NCBI RefSeq assembly: GCF_901709675.1
Contig: NC_051103.1
Span: 7,919,501 to 7,983,500, forward strand
DNA length: 64,000 nt
Reading direction: 5' to 3'
Source of the DNA: Syngnathus acus
Taxonomy: Eukaryota > Chordata > Actinopteri > Syngnathiformes > Syngnathidae
The position numbers were made by a program, and so were the translations under genes. This document shows, one piece after another, positions 42,901-57,900 of this stretch; position 1 is the stretch's first letter, and every line of letters starts with the position of its first letter. Below the pieces are notes generated by a model. The model searched no databases, had not been told where the DNA came from, and was given only the letters and a program-made list of their open reading frames with translations.

Positions 42901-45900
42901 TGGAGCCAATATCCTGCTTGTTTATGACAGCGTTGTCTTGTTAAAAGACCCAAATCAAGGGCATTTCCTTTTCAGAACACACTTTGTGACCTTGTCAAGT
43001 ATTGTGATTTATTCAAATGGATCTGGGATCCCTGCTAAGCTATAAATATCATGATGCTTGTGATTCACTTTGCACTATGGCTTCAATTCAGTGATGTGGG
43101 GCTTCTGTCCTCGGCAGCCCTGATACCAAAAATGTTGCTCCATTTCTCCTGAGGCCAATCTTTAACTTTGGGATTCTCATTTTCCCTTTAGCTCTTCCGC
43201 TTTACCTTGTGTGCAATCATCTTGGCAACCACATCTCTGGCGTGGACGTCGATCGTGCAGATGGTCGTGACCTTCTGCCGATCTCCGGGCGAAAGCTGGC
43301 CAATCAGCATGGAAATGAGGGTGTTGAGCTGAGACACCTGTTTCTTGTAATAGTCCTTTAGAGCGCTGTCGTTGCCTTCTTCCAGACGGCCGAACGCCAT
43401 TCCCACATCGGATGTCCACCAGATCTGAGTGCAAGTAAGTGCCACCTGAAAATATTAGCATTTAAGATTATATTGAGTCTTGCCGCATTCATATGCCATA
43501 CATGTGAAAAGATAGCGACAGGAATCAGACAGCACTTGTATGTCCATATTCCTTATGCATATAAATGATGCTTTTAGAGCTTCTCTTCACTTCCAGACAA
43601 AGTTAATAGCACCCAATCATGAGTGTTTTTTTTAATGAACCTTTTCAAATGACAGACTCAATAAATACTAACACATGGTTGCTAGCCTAGTATAGTATTT
43701 AATACAGATATTTAATTCCGGTTAACGCTAATTTAAAAAAAATACTTATATACAAGCATAGATGTTATTTGAGTAACATTCTTTCCATGCAAAATTAAAT
43801 CAGCTGATGTAAATTTGCATTCATAAGTCATGCTCTCCTGAATTAAAAACGGGCCAAAGAAAAGGGCAGGAGAGCTCTGGTTAGTAAGGATGCAAATTAA
43901 TCACATCATCAAATATTCGCTAACTTATTCTGTGTGTGTGTTTTTTTTTTAGTAGGGGTCACATAATTAACCCATGATGTCATTTCTATTTTGGAGGTCA
44001 GTATTAAAACGGTAGACGTGATTCATAGATTAGTCTGGAGATTTCCTATTACATGTCAGGCTGAATAATCATTTTCTTGATTTTACGTCAATATAAAGAT
44101 GCACAATACACGTGCAATAATAGTTGCCATTTTGGCAATCAAATAAAAAAATAAAAAATAGATCAAATCAAATCCAAAATAAAGTTGATCAATTGTCCAA
44201 TTCATTTATATTTAATTTACAAGTCATTACCTGAAAGGTACGACCTTGGTTCTTACTGCTTTCCCTACTTGGGACTTAAAAAGCAATATTTGACATAAAT
44301 GTTGCTGCTAATCTATCTGATTAAAGTTTGAGGTATGAGTCATTTTTTGATAAAACAAGGTCATTAGCTCGAACATATAGATAACACTTGACTAATCTAT
44401 CCCATCTAGAGAACAGCTTGCCAGATAATGAATACCTTTCTGGCATCGTCAGGCAAAACATATTTTTGTAAGAACAGAATGATTTCCCAAAACTCCTCGT
44501 GTATCTAATTTTGTGCGAGTTTCACCTGAGCTGGATAATCAAACAACCATTGCTCTCTGGGCTTCTCCTCATAGGTGCTCACTGACTCGGTCAGCTCACG
44601 ACGAACAGTGGAGCGCATGCTCTGCAGAAGATGGTTTAACCACACTTCCACCTTATACAACAAACACAGAAAAACACACAAGTTGCAAATAACAATGTAT
44701 TCATTGTTTGGAGACCTTGTTGTGCATATACAGTAAGTGTGAGTATTTATATATCCGTGTTTGACAGCTTCTTGCATTTATTGTTCCATAAGTTGCAGAT
44801 ACAGCAATTCTGTAATAATTGCCTCATCAAATTTGAACTCAGCCTAGAAGACATTTACAAGACATGAAGCCATGAGAAGTGGATTTTTACCTGTCCAGTG
44901 CAGTCACAAGACTGATTAAAAGGGACATACTCCTCTTCTTTGCTATACATGCCCAGGCCCGTCTTAGAAGGATTTCCCTTTTCATCTACTTCAAATTCCA
45001 TTTTCGCCATGTTGTCAAATAGCTTCGACAGATGCCTCTGGACCTGAAAAATGCAGACAATGGAAAACTCAAGGTACACAGACAAAGTCATTGCTATTTT
45101 ATGCTATTGTTTTTTTCATAGAAAGCCATGTCAGGCTGTGTGCATCCTCTTAAATAGATTCAATGAAAAGATTTCGTTTCAAAACTCTCTTGATGAGAAT
45201 GCCATGAGCAACATCGCCTCAGCGTGGAAGCTTGCAGTACTACAAGACGCTGACTCAGAATGCTGATGAACCAATTGAAAATTCTTCTAGAAAATAAAAT
45301 GTCATCATATCAGGTACCAGGACAGATATCCGACTTTTGGGTCTTTTCTGATTTCACTCGTAGGGAACATCTGAATGTTTTAGGAAGATTTTTTGGGGGT
45401 TGTGAATGAAGGTTATGTTTTACTCTCCAGTGGACATGCATAGTGTCTAAACAGCAGTGACTAAAATAATGATGATAGTCGCATCTGGGTACAGGCACTG
45501 TAACCTGGCAACGGCTGCGTGAACAGTATCACAAGCTGAGCCTCTGGAGCAGATGGTGCAATGTACACAGTGATAATGACAGAAAAGAATTCCATTGGTG
45601 GAGATTCACAAAGCTCAATGTCCAGACTCTTCTAAGTGGTTCCTTCACAGGATTGCACCACCAAAAATCGTAGCCCCGCCTCCTTTTTTTCATATGCTTC
45701 TTTGCTGGACTGCACCATCTTGAAGTCAAGTAATAAAGGTCGGTGAAGTTTGTGTGGAGCTATGTGGCCAGGCCTGTCAATTTTATTTGCCAAAGAAATT
45801 TCACATTCCCCAGAAAGTGGAGTCATGAAAATAACTTTTGCATAACTCACCTATTTGTTTTTTTTTTGTATGATTGGCTGATAATTTTAGTCTGTCATCA

Positions 45901-48900
45901 AGCTAAAGGTGGAAAAAAGGTGACCTCCCCACCACCCCCAAGTTGGAACAGACCTAACTTCATAAACAAATAATAAAGCAGCCACCTGGTGTGGGTTGGT
46001 TCCATTCGAAAGAATGTCTAAGAGATCAGCTGAAGAGATGAAGTAAAAGCGAGGGAATGCCAGTCGCTTGATGTCCAGATAATCCGCCAGAGCCTTTTCG
46101 CAAAGGGACAGCCTGTAAAGGCAAAGACAATCCATTTGTGAATTCATGTGCCAACCTGATACCCACTGCATCATGAGATTTAAAAGAAAAAAAAAAAGAC
46201 ACCAGCATTCATATTGTCTTAAGCATCACCTGCACTGGATGTTCTCCAATTTGTCAAACAGAGCAGGTTGATTGGTGGCCTCTACAACGTTGGGCGTTTG
46301 ATGCAGCCAGTTAGCCAACTCTTTGAAATGGGCATCAATCGCTTCGAAGCGCTTAGAGTCCTGCAAAACAAATTCCACCAGGCAGCACAGCCAGGGGATT
46401 TAGTTTTCCACATGAGAGAGGGAGAATTAAAGGTATAATAATAATAAACATCTGGGTAGAGGCTCACATCATGGAAGCAATTAAAAAGTCAAGTAACAAC
46501 AGCTCTACTAGCAGTATGCTGACTAATAAATTCTTCCTTAAAAAAAAACACAACTTTATCTCAGAGTTCGAGATACTTGCTGTTAAATAATCCACGCAAT
46601 TGTCGAAAATCTAACCTCAGGCAGCTGTGACCGAATGTCCTCTGAGCCGATGAAGATGCTCTCCAGGTGAGTCCATGTCCGTTGCACCTCAAACCAGATG
46701 GAGATGACAGAGTCGGCCACAGAGAGCTTACTCTGCCAAGATGATACTTCATCCAAGAAGTGGGCAATGTACTTGGAAGAAATCAGGTTCTGCAGTTGGA
46801 CCTGGTTGTCTTCCAACGTCTCGATAAGTTCCTCGTCTGAACGCAGTAAAGGGATTCCAGTACGATGGTGTGGCTCATATTGGAACCGCATACCTGTAAA
46901 GGATCATGTCAAGAGAAGACATCTTTTGGAAAGCACCAATAGTGGAAGTTAACGCTAGACCTGTCCATGTGGAGTTGAGCTCCGAAAGAACTTTCTCCAT
47001 TCCCAGCTCTTTCACAGCCTTGTCTACAATCCCTCTCACTTCCTCTTCAAAAGCATGCAGGTTCAGTTGCAGCAGATCAGCCAGAGTGGTTTCCTGTACA
47101 CAATAGCAATGAACCTTTTGTACCCTTACACTGTGGGATTTTTTTTTTGTGTAATGCTTCAAAGGCTGTACAATGTGGAAAAACATTTACGGGAAAAACA
47201 CTGAGGTTGGGCCGTCGTCATGTAAAATATTAAAAGCGGTCAGCAAATTGCGCTTCACCAGAAGTGGATAATTAAGGTTTAACCCTGGAATTGGATTCAC
47301 TTATTATTATTCAGTTTGGTATGCAGACAAATTAGCCATCCAACTGCTGCTTTGTGAAAGAATATTTACAATGTACAATCAAAAAAATACATAGAATAAT
47401 AATCAATCAATAAAAACAGATTGCAAACCTGGTCCATGTTAAAACAAACTCCAGTAGCAGCCATTAATTGATGCCAGTGTCGGACCCGTACGGCTGGATT
47501 CTGCAGCTCTGCTACTGCCCTCAGGGAAATGAGAAGGTTCTTTACCATGCTGTCCAAACCTGTGAAGGCCTCCCACGCTCTAATCTGCAAGTGTCAAAAA
47601 AGGAAATTTAAAATGAAAAAAGAAGCCTTGTTTGATTTAGTTTATCCATGTGAAGTCGAATAAGCCTGACTTTAAAGTCCCATAGCTTAATTCAGCTAAT
47701 AGTAGCTCCGCGAGTAACTCGACATCAAACGTTGTCTATTGATTATCTGCGCGAAGGGCAAGAAAACAACTTGTTTTTCTGCTGCGGCACTGAAATGACT
47801 GACGACAAAGAAACGAGGGAGCATTTGTAGCTTCAATTGATGTCTTTCCATTTTTACAGTGCTTTTCACACCTTTAGGTTACAGTACACCACCCGATTAG
47901 TCTCCTCACCTCCTTATCCAGCCCTCGAATATCTTTTGAGAAGCGTTTGCACTCCAACTCCATGTCCTCCACATCAATCTTCCTCCAGGGAGTCATTTTC
48001 CATTCGCCCATGCTGGATTCCACCAGAGTGATCATGTCCCACAGCTCCTTGAGCAAGCCCACCTCACGCCTCAGGGATGAATGACACAAGATAAAGTCAA
48101 ACCAACCGTATTCAGAGTGCACATCTAAATAAGGGTCACTGATTTCATTGCTCATTAGTGCCACATTTGACATCGAATTGTGAGAATTGAATCTTACCTG
48201 CATCGGCGTAGCTGTTTGTATTCCGAGACAGTCACCTCAAACAAGCTGGCGGATTCCACCAGGGAGGCCATCTCTGCCTCCTGTTCCTGGATCTGCCAGT
48301 GAAATATGTCCAACATCTGGTGTGGATTCTCGCTGTCAAATCTGAATGAATGCAAACAGGTACACATTAACCCCGGTATAGGGGGGCTCTTGTTTTGATA
48401 ATAAGGCCCTGTATAATTGCCAAACCTGCAGCATAACAAGAGCAGGTTTCCTCATCACAAATTAAAAATGACTTCCGAGACATAAATAGGATGTAATCAC
48501 GCCGCTATTAGCAGACCAATTACACACGTAACTAATGCGACAATTAGATATTATGACTAAGCGTCTCAAGCAAAGAATTAATGATCATTATTGTAAGATT
48601 CAATTAGCCTTATCAGATGTGCCGATAACAGTCCTTTACCAATGAGGACGCAGAGAAAGGTGACGTTCGTGCAAAGATACTGGAAAACGAAATCAAAAGG
48701 TCAACTTCAAAACCTTTTGCAATGTGTATAACCAATGCTTATCCGTATTTTTAACAGGAGAGTGTTTTTTTTGTTTTGAACATGTTCAATAAATGCTGTT
48801 GAATAAATATAATAATAAAAATAATCGTGATTATGATTTTATACATAATCCCTAGTTTGAACCCACCCCGCCCGACTGAAATCCTGGACTGTTAGTGTAA

Positions 48901-51900
48901 TAAATTGCATTTGCATGAAATCACTCGATGTCTTCAAATTGAATTTCTCCTAATGAAAAGACACTGAAGTCCATGCAAGTGGGAGGTCCAGTATAAAAGC
49001 AATTAATTTGGAAGCACAGTGTACAATGCATATGCATTATCTCAGAGGACACGTCCTTTGACAAAAGCCGCCTTTGTTACCTGAAGGGCCCATTGTTGCG
49101 AAAATGTTCCCGGAATGTGTGTTGCTCCACTTCAAATGAAGCACACTTTCTTCGCAAACTCGCAACCTCAACGGCTTGCAGAGGCGCTACTTGCTGTTTG
49201 ACTTGCATGGCCTCCTTTTTCACATTGCTCCACTTTTCGGGCAACTCCTGAAGACAAAGAGACAGCCAAGATGGAAATTGTTCCATTCAAGCTAAAAGAT
49301 TTCAAATGATGCTTACTTGTAACTGCTTATGCACAGCATCAGGGAGATCCTGCTCATAATCTTTTAGCAAAGCAATGGTTTGCTGCAGTGGCTGAAATAT
49401 GCCATCTGTTGTGTGTTGTCTCTCCTTGACAGCAAGCAAATGGCCCAAGACTCCCACCAGGGTTTTGTAGTCTCCTTCCTCCACTTGCTGGCTGAGGCCA
49501 GTCTTCGCCACGATGATGAAACTCTCCAGTTCTGATAGACTACACAATACGATAATAATGGCGAAATAGGAAGCGGGAGAATACGTAGGTGGCATGGTAA
49601 AGTCGATGTAGTATTGTTGAAATGTACTCAACCTGTTAGTGACATGATCAATAAGGTGTTGTTTGAACATGAAACTCCATTTCTTGATGGTGTTGAGCAG
49701 GGCAATCTTCAAGCTGCGGCTGTTTACACGCATCCAGCCATGGAATACGTGGACTGGCTCCAGATCTTGCACCTCATCATAGATCTTCTCATACCTACGT
49801 ACATCAAAATGTCAAATGATTTGTAGGGCTCTCACTATTTAGAATCCATTATTTCATCATCAATTATTTTGTGAACGAATCGAACAATCGGATACAATTT
49901 TCTTTGCATTCAAAATATTCAAATACATTTTTTCCTGATGACAGTTATTTTTGATTTAGTGATGGAAAAAAACTGAACAACAGCGAAGCAATAGGACACA
50001 AGAAGGATTGATCTTTGATTTTCAAAGTAAAAGTAGATTTGTGGAAATGTCATTTGGATTCAACAGAAATGAGAAAACACCTTTATTTGCAGAAATGTAA
50101 CAAGCACTCACCTATCCACTTGATCTTTAAAGTTATCCAACGTCGGTGGCTTCTCTGGGATAGAATCTTCAACTCGATCTTCCATTTCCTGGTCGGTCAG
50201 AACATGACCATAGCGGAGAAACTGGTGCAGAAACTCCTTCCTGTCATCTATGTAAAGGTAACTGTAGCGTTCCAACGAATTCCGGAAAATGCAGCAAGTC
50301 GTCATGACGCTCTGCACACGATCCATGAGGAGAAGACGCATATCTGCCAAGTCTGGCATGTCTTCCATGTCAGCCTGGTAGAGGGTCAGAGTTCAAACTT
50401 GTTCATAACCATCTTGGAGTGGTGAAGGTCACGCTACCTACCTGGTAGTGAGGAAAAGAACTGTGCTGGGAGAGGCGTGGCACCAATGAAGACACTCTGA
50501 ACACATCATTGATGAGACTCTCCACCAGGTCATGGAAATTTGCTCTTTCTCCATACTCCAGAGATGGTATAAACACCATGTGAGGAACTTTGAGATCCAG
50601 TTGGGCCTCAAACAGGGGTACTATATTGTCTCTTTCATCTAGGCCACATTGGAATAAACGAAATACTTTGATACAAAATTAGGGACACATTTCATTTTAA
50701 CAATGCAGTGGGTAATATAATAGTAGCGGAGATTAAACATTAATAGCAGAGTATTTTTATTTATGTTAAAGAACTTTACAAATCTATACAACAAAATGAA
50801 TGATGATGTAAGTTTTTGGCTTAAAATTGTTCCGATTTTCTGTCACATGTTTTAGTCATTGTTTCAAAATGGGTTCAGACTAAAGTAGTATTTTTCAACA
50901 AACTCTAAAGACCTTGGATGAAATGGATTTAAAAGCTTAAATATTCATAGGGACGCTGGTTATTGTAAGGTACAAAAGTTTTCATTTCTCAGCATTTCTA
51001 TGGTAGCTTCACTTCAGCTCAGTGACGCACTCAGGGGTCAGTTTATTGAATTGAGAAATATTCTATTCACAAAGCCACAGGGAGCATATACCGTTTCTGC
51101 TGACATGCTGCTATATTGTTCTGTGGAATCTCATTTCAGAACGTCCTCAAAATTAACCTGATATGAACCATCGCCCCCAAAATAAAAAAAAAAAAAGCAA
51201 AACAATGGCCATCATTCGGGCCGTGTTTGTCTACAGTTTCACCGCAATCTAGTAGCGGTGAGGAAACAACGAGAGGAAGGACACAGTAGCAGCAGTCTAG
51301 CAATAATTCCTAAAATGAATCCTCGTCCATCTTGACAGTACAAGTCTATCTCTTCCTCGCTCCCAATAAAACACCCGAGTGACATATACTGCAAAATCGC
51401 TGAAAGAAATGTCTTAAAGGAAGCTGTTTCAGCCAGTCGATTACATTTTGATCTTTCATTAAATATTTTGGCATTTGGAATTCAGGAAGTTGCAGACTTG
51501 ATTCACAGACTCTTAACAACTTTTACAAAGGTTAACAGAAAGATGTTAAATAGTAGTTATAATTGGCCCGGGTTCATATAGCTTGTCTTTTTGTGTGGAG
51601 TTAGCATAGTAAATGTATCTATTATTGCTTTTATTCCTCCAAAAAAGTGATATGTTGGAAAATGTCCACACTAAATTTCGGAAAAGCTTACCTGTGTTTT
51701 CCAGGAAAAACTTGAGTGAACACTCTATGCAATGATAAAATCCATCAATGACCATGTCGTCAATATAGTCCACATAGGCTTTCCAATCTTCTGAGGATGG
51801 ATCCGACCTAAAAAGCTCAAGATTTCGCTGAAAAGAGGATATTGGAAAAATCACAATTACTATGTTTACCAAATTGCTAACCAATTTAGTAGAATAAAAA

Positions 51901-54900
51901 CGATTCATTACATTGGTGAGGAAATGAATCTTATCTCCTGTCGATCGTATCACCGAATAAAAGCGATCCAGCCTTTCGACCCGATCGTCCAGACTCAGCA
52001 AAGTGTCTTTTTTCCCCTCCTTCCTGTCAAACAATGGTCTTGCCCAGGATTTGATACAATTCTGGATCTCTTCCACATTGTCTTTGGTCTTTTGGAGTCG
52101 GCTTTCCAGGTCACAGATGGAATCCCGCAACTCTTGAATATACTGCCAAATGCCTAGAAATAGCAAAGAACTTTGAGTAAATGTGTTCTTTGGTGAAGAA
52201 TCTATAAAGGTCACACCTTGGCTGTTCCAACTGAGGCTCTCTTCAGCCTTTCTCAGCTGGGTATCAATATCACTGAGCTGTCTCTGGAGGAGTGGATTCT
52301 CCACATCAAGCACAGACTGAATCATCTAAAATATGTGGTCGAGGGAAGAAGATCAAATGAATTGAGTTTTTAGCTCCGAGCAGCATTGTGAATTTCTCTC
52401 ATGTGCGGTACTCATAAAGCTGATCAAACCGTATTAGGCAAGATGAGATTTTACAATTTGCTTTTTTATTCTTCCAAAACACTCAGTTATCAAAATGAAA
52501 TGATTACTTTATAAGAGCAACAAATCCCACTGATCAGAATAGTGTCATGTAAATGTGAGCATATCTCAAATCATCTTTCCCCAATGAAATGAAAGGCAAT
52601 GCCATTAATGTGTTCCAGCCCCATACATTTTGTTTGGATTAAAACGAAAAAAATGGAACGTAAGATATGCAGACCGGTAGCACACCCTGCTGCCTTGGCG
52701 TGAAATGTAAAATCAAACCGTATGTTGACCTTGTTGTATCGTCCTGCAGCAAGTTCCAGGCTGGCCACAAACTGCCACAAGTGCCATCTGCTAGCATAAA
52801 TCTGCACTGCAGTGTCGGGAATCACTTCAGTCTGTGTGGCCTCCAGGTACTTCACTTCCCTCAACACAGATGCAAGCTAAAGAAGAAGCATTTTTGTAAA
52901 TGTTCTACTGACAAAAAGAATATGTGCATGCAATGATTCACGTCAACCTGGGTGTTAAAGTTGACCGAGATCAGTCGCGAGGATACGTCTCTGCAGATTA
53001 AGGGGAGGCTGAGGTTGTGATGACAACTGCTGTCAACAGTCCTCGTCCATGTCTCATACAGGCTGATGCGGTATCTGAAAGAATGTACACTTAAGGCACC
53101 AAAGCAGAGTGGTCTAACATTGTTTTTTCATTCCCATTAAAACAGTCACAGAAGTGCAAATGGCTGGGCAACACAGAATGGAGGCTTTGCGAGGGCAGCT
53201 GGAGGTGATATGAGGATAAAGACTGCTTCATTTGTCAGGCCTCCGTACTACGGCTATGTCAATCTGTAAATAGCAACTTTTATGACGAGTACTTCAGTGT
53301 GCTCCTTATTGGATTTCTGCCGTGAGCTTCATTTCCTGATAGTGGCAGCGCAGACACAGAAGCAATCCAATGTCTTGGTAATGGTCATAAATCATGCAGC
53401 GTTTTGTCAGTGGGGAGTAATGTGTAAGGATGCCCAGCCCAATCAGGAGTGGAAGGGTTAGAATGATGACGCTTTGCACCTATGATTGTTAATATAGCAG
53501 CAAGTCTTATGAGAGTTCAATAGGATGTATAGAGATCATGAAAGAGAAACAGGTTGCTATTATTCATTCATTGTTTAATAATGAATAGAGTTGCACTACC
53601 AAAGTGGTTCAGTGACTCAGTGACTGAGACCGATGGGATAAGCTGAGAGACACATTAATATCTATTAAAACGATCAAGCAGCATTAGGATGGAACTCTTA
53701 TCAGTCTGCCTTAACGTGTTCTCTACAGGAATGGACATTTCATCTCACAATGTAAGGTGTCACATTGTAAAGATGTAAAAGCATCTGAAATGTTAGTGTG
53801 ACGATTAAACCTTGATAGATTACAACTTGACGTGGTTAGTGTTAAGAATTGGGAAGCAAAAGACAAATGGAGGAACAGAAGAGCTCTTTCTTGCCGTTAT
53901 TGGCTCTTTCATAATTCATAGCAGCAATGGTGGCCCTCAATGAGATGATTTATCGTACAGGTTTTGATGTTAAATGTGGTCTAAAAGGCCATTTCTCACT
54001 TGGCATCGGTGAGTGGCGACAGGGCATGCGAGATTATGAGACTCCTGTGAGATCATCTACAGAGCAGTGCCCCAGTAATGAGAACATCAATCACGCCTGG
54101 AGCTGCACGTCTACATTCGCATTTCACGTGGGCAGCTTCATAAACTAACTACATCTCATATATTTAGCAGATGAGGCTGCTGGGTAGCGTTCCATACGAC
54201 AACTTTGGACTGGCTAATACAATTTCAATCTACCGTAATTTTCGGACTATAAGTCGCACCGGAGTATAAGTCGCACCAGCCATAAAATGCCCAAAAAAGT
54301 GAAAAAAACCCATATATATGTATATAAATCGCTCCTGAGTATAAGTCGCCCCCCCACCCAAACTATGAAAAAAACCCGCGACTTATAGTCCGAAAATTAC
54401 GGTAATTGAGATGTGATTTTTTTTTTTTCCGAGAGGTGAATATTCCGCCATAGGTTCAGCAAACATCTACAAAGTATATATTTTTCCCAGCTATATGACA
54501 TGTTATGCAATATAGGAAAATAAGATGCTCCAACCTGTCAACCTCTTGCATCAGCTCCTCATACTTCCCAATGACCCAAACTCCTTGTGCTGACTCCAGG
54601 CACCTAGCTCAGAGAATTTCCCCAAGATTAGATTTATGGAAATGTTCTTACTGGTAACACAAATGCAATGTAGTTATTTGCTCTATGTGTTGTCTGTGGA
54701 GATGAGAGGACACTCACGGGTAGGAGCAGAATTTGAATTTGGAGAAGGGTGTCTGCATGCGCTGCTGCAGCTCTTGGGCCCATCTCAGCCCTCCAGCTAC
54801 TGCTGGCATATTCTTATTCACTGGAGCAGAACCTGTGGTGGAGTAGTATATTACTGCTATTTATATATATATAAAGTCTGAGCATAATTATATATGCATT

Positions 54901-57900
54901 GTTTCATTAGGGTATGCATTATTCCTTCAAATTGAAGCCAAAAAAGAGGTGAGCTGCTATTGTCACCTGCACGTTTCTTGAATATTCCTTTGTGCTACGC
55001 TGTTAGCATATTCTGTATTCATGATTGTTGGCCGCCACGGTGTAAAACTCATTAAATTCACCCACTGAAGAGTTTTCAGGTGATGCCAAAAAACTCTCAA
55101 TGAATTTAGAATTTAGTTGACTTTTAAAACTTACTCAGATCATTTGCAAGCTTAATACGTTCCTGGTATAGGACTTTGCAGTTGTCCAGATCCTTGTCAA
55201 ACATGCTTACTAAGCATGAGTATCTGTCCAAAGCATCTTGAGCTACCAAAGGACGCTCCAACAAGCCTCTGAACATATCCACAACCTGCAGATAAGGAGA
55301 TCATGAGAATGTCCATGCCTTTCAAAGAGCGGGTTCATTACCTTGAAGGAATGTTCCAATCCTGAAGCGTCGTCAAAGGCCTGACAGAAGATGGCTCCTA
55401 ATCGCCGGTCCGTGTCATCGGCTAACAATTTGAAGTCGCGGACGTCTTTCTCAAACTCCTGCAGGGCAGAAACCACAGCTAGGCCCGCAGCCAAGAGCCG
55501 ACTGAGCTGTGTGAAGTACTCCTCACCTTGTTGTCGAGGTCCAAACAGTCATAGGGCTTCTCTGTTAAGCTCTTGAAATGATCCATAAAGTCCTGGTGGA
55601 GTTGGTGGACCTGTTGGCTTAGCGCTCGGCCTCTAACACCTCCAATCTCTAATTTCTCAAGCTTTGAGAAGTCCACTGCTACCAAAAGGATATCCTGATA
55701 TGGTAGATAGAATGAAACAAGAAATTGATGCAAATATAAAAGAACACTTTTTTTTATTTGAACAGACTTACTTGTGTGGACACGAGTCTGTCGAGAAAGC
55801 TATCAAGTCCAGAGAAGACCAAAGTAGAGGAAAGATTCCAAGGTTTCACCAAGTTCCCATTCCTCTGGTACTGGCTCAGATTGGTTCGGTGGTCCTCAAA
55901 GGTGCTCTTGAAGAGTTCCAAAATGTCCAAGGTTGTTTTCACTTTCAGAAGACTCTCAACAAGCTCACCTTTGAGAAGTTCTTCTGGTATCAAATAACTG
56001 CGAGCCTGACAGAAAAGCCAAGACCGTTTATCAAAGCAGGCAGACCAGATACATACTGCAATTACATCCTATTTCAAGTCTTAATCAAATACAACAGATC
56101 CTTCTTTTGCCAGAAGTGAGAATGATTTTTGTATTGAAAGACTGTCACCTGACATTCCAAGTCATTCAAGTCGTGGTCTGTTTTTTCCAAGTCAAACCAG
56201 AGACATTTCTTGAAAGAGCACTTTTCAACACATCTTTTGAAAGAGCTTTAAAAGTAGTGTTGAAAAGAAATATTGCAAGGAAACCTTAATGAGGCTTTTA
56301 TCTGAAGCAACATGGGGGAGAAAATAACCTCAACTTGTCTTTAATGGACTAACGTAGCACTCCGTTTTCACTTATGGCGAGCCTTGCACTGACAGGTGCT
56401 TAATTCAGAAAAAGCTTTTGAGGCAGAAAAAAGAACTCGCGAAAAACATGTCGACTACTCCCTGAAAACCCCCGCAGCTGACCTGTTGTATGAGGAGATT
56501 GCAGATCTCTCGGAGTAGAAGAATGAGTCGCGGTGGAGTGTTGTAGTGTCCGGAGTTGGCCCACACAAGACATACTGTGTGCATCAAGGGGCCCATCTGA
56601 CCTTTGACATGGGAAAACTTTCCATTCTCCATGTCTTCAAACAGGCGCTGCAGTGGTGCCAAGTAGGTAGAGATGTCCTTTGCCTCCTCCAAGGCTGCCC
56701 AATCAACAGTGGCTTACACACACATATATAAGTATATATTCAAAGTCTCACAGTTTGAAGTCTGTAATTACCTTCCCGGACTTCCCGTCGGATGTTTTGA
56801 AAAGCGGGAGAATAGCTGCTCTCCACAGCGTCAAGCAGCATCTCCATTTTGTTCCCTTTGTGTGATGTTAATTGGGTGTAAATGCACTCCAAATCAGCAT
56901 ATCTTCAAGGCGAGAATAAATGGAGAAGACCAAAGGTCACATTTGTATGCCTTTGACTTCTTGTGGAACATTTATGAATAATTCTAAAGGTCTTTGTAGT
57001 AAGATGATCTGTAGATGTAACAATGACTGCATTTTACTTAACAGATTACAATACCTATTTTTACTTGGTGACTCATCACAAGAGCAACATGGATTTCTGT
57101 CAGCCACTACAATGAAAACATCTGCAAAACGATCTGCATAATGTTGAGATTTTTTCGACAACTCAAATGTTATTTTACGTAAGGTGTTAAAGACTTCATC
57201 AAGCGGTACAGAAAAAGGATGGACTTCATCATAGTAAGACTAAAAACACCTTTGTTGGAATCAGTAAATGGTCCAAAAAAAATCTACAATAATCTAACTC
57301 CAGGGCTCTGTGACACAGCATTAAAAGTATTTGTTCGAGGTTGCCAGAGGTTATTTTGTATCCGTAGAAACAGATCTGCTGACCTGTTTTTCCAGAAGAG
57401 CAGCTCTGTGTGCGGTGTGGGGGCTTTGCCTTCAAGCAAAGCCTCCGCTGATTCTTTTATCAGCACTGCACGGATCTGATGGCTCCACTCAATCACTGTT
57501 GACTCCAAGGAGTGGATGATGCTTTTATCTATTGTTTCCCCCCTGAGAAATTTCCCAGCTTTGAATGAAAATATGCTGCATTATCATACAGTCCACTCGG
57601 CTTACCTGTTATCTGTCTCCACAGCGTCGAAACCGACAGAAAGGGGCAGCAGTGTCCGGCCTTTGACTTGGCCTGACATTACAAACACGCTGCTCTTGAG
57701 GGAGTGGATGAGGTTCTTCACATCTTGGGCTACCACCTGAGGCCATTCGGTGTGGTTCCTACTGTTGGACAGCAGTGGGGTGACAACCTGCAACAAAATG
57801 GTGGATTATCCAGTTGCAAGTATTGATCTTGAGAATTTGTTTTCACGATAAGGAATGTGGGCATCATGCTAATGATCTGAAGTTGACTCATCCTCTCATA

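Noticed and set aside
50015-50425. 136-codon plus-strand frame
   Set aside because: It is the antisense shadow of exon 18.
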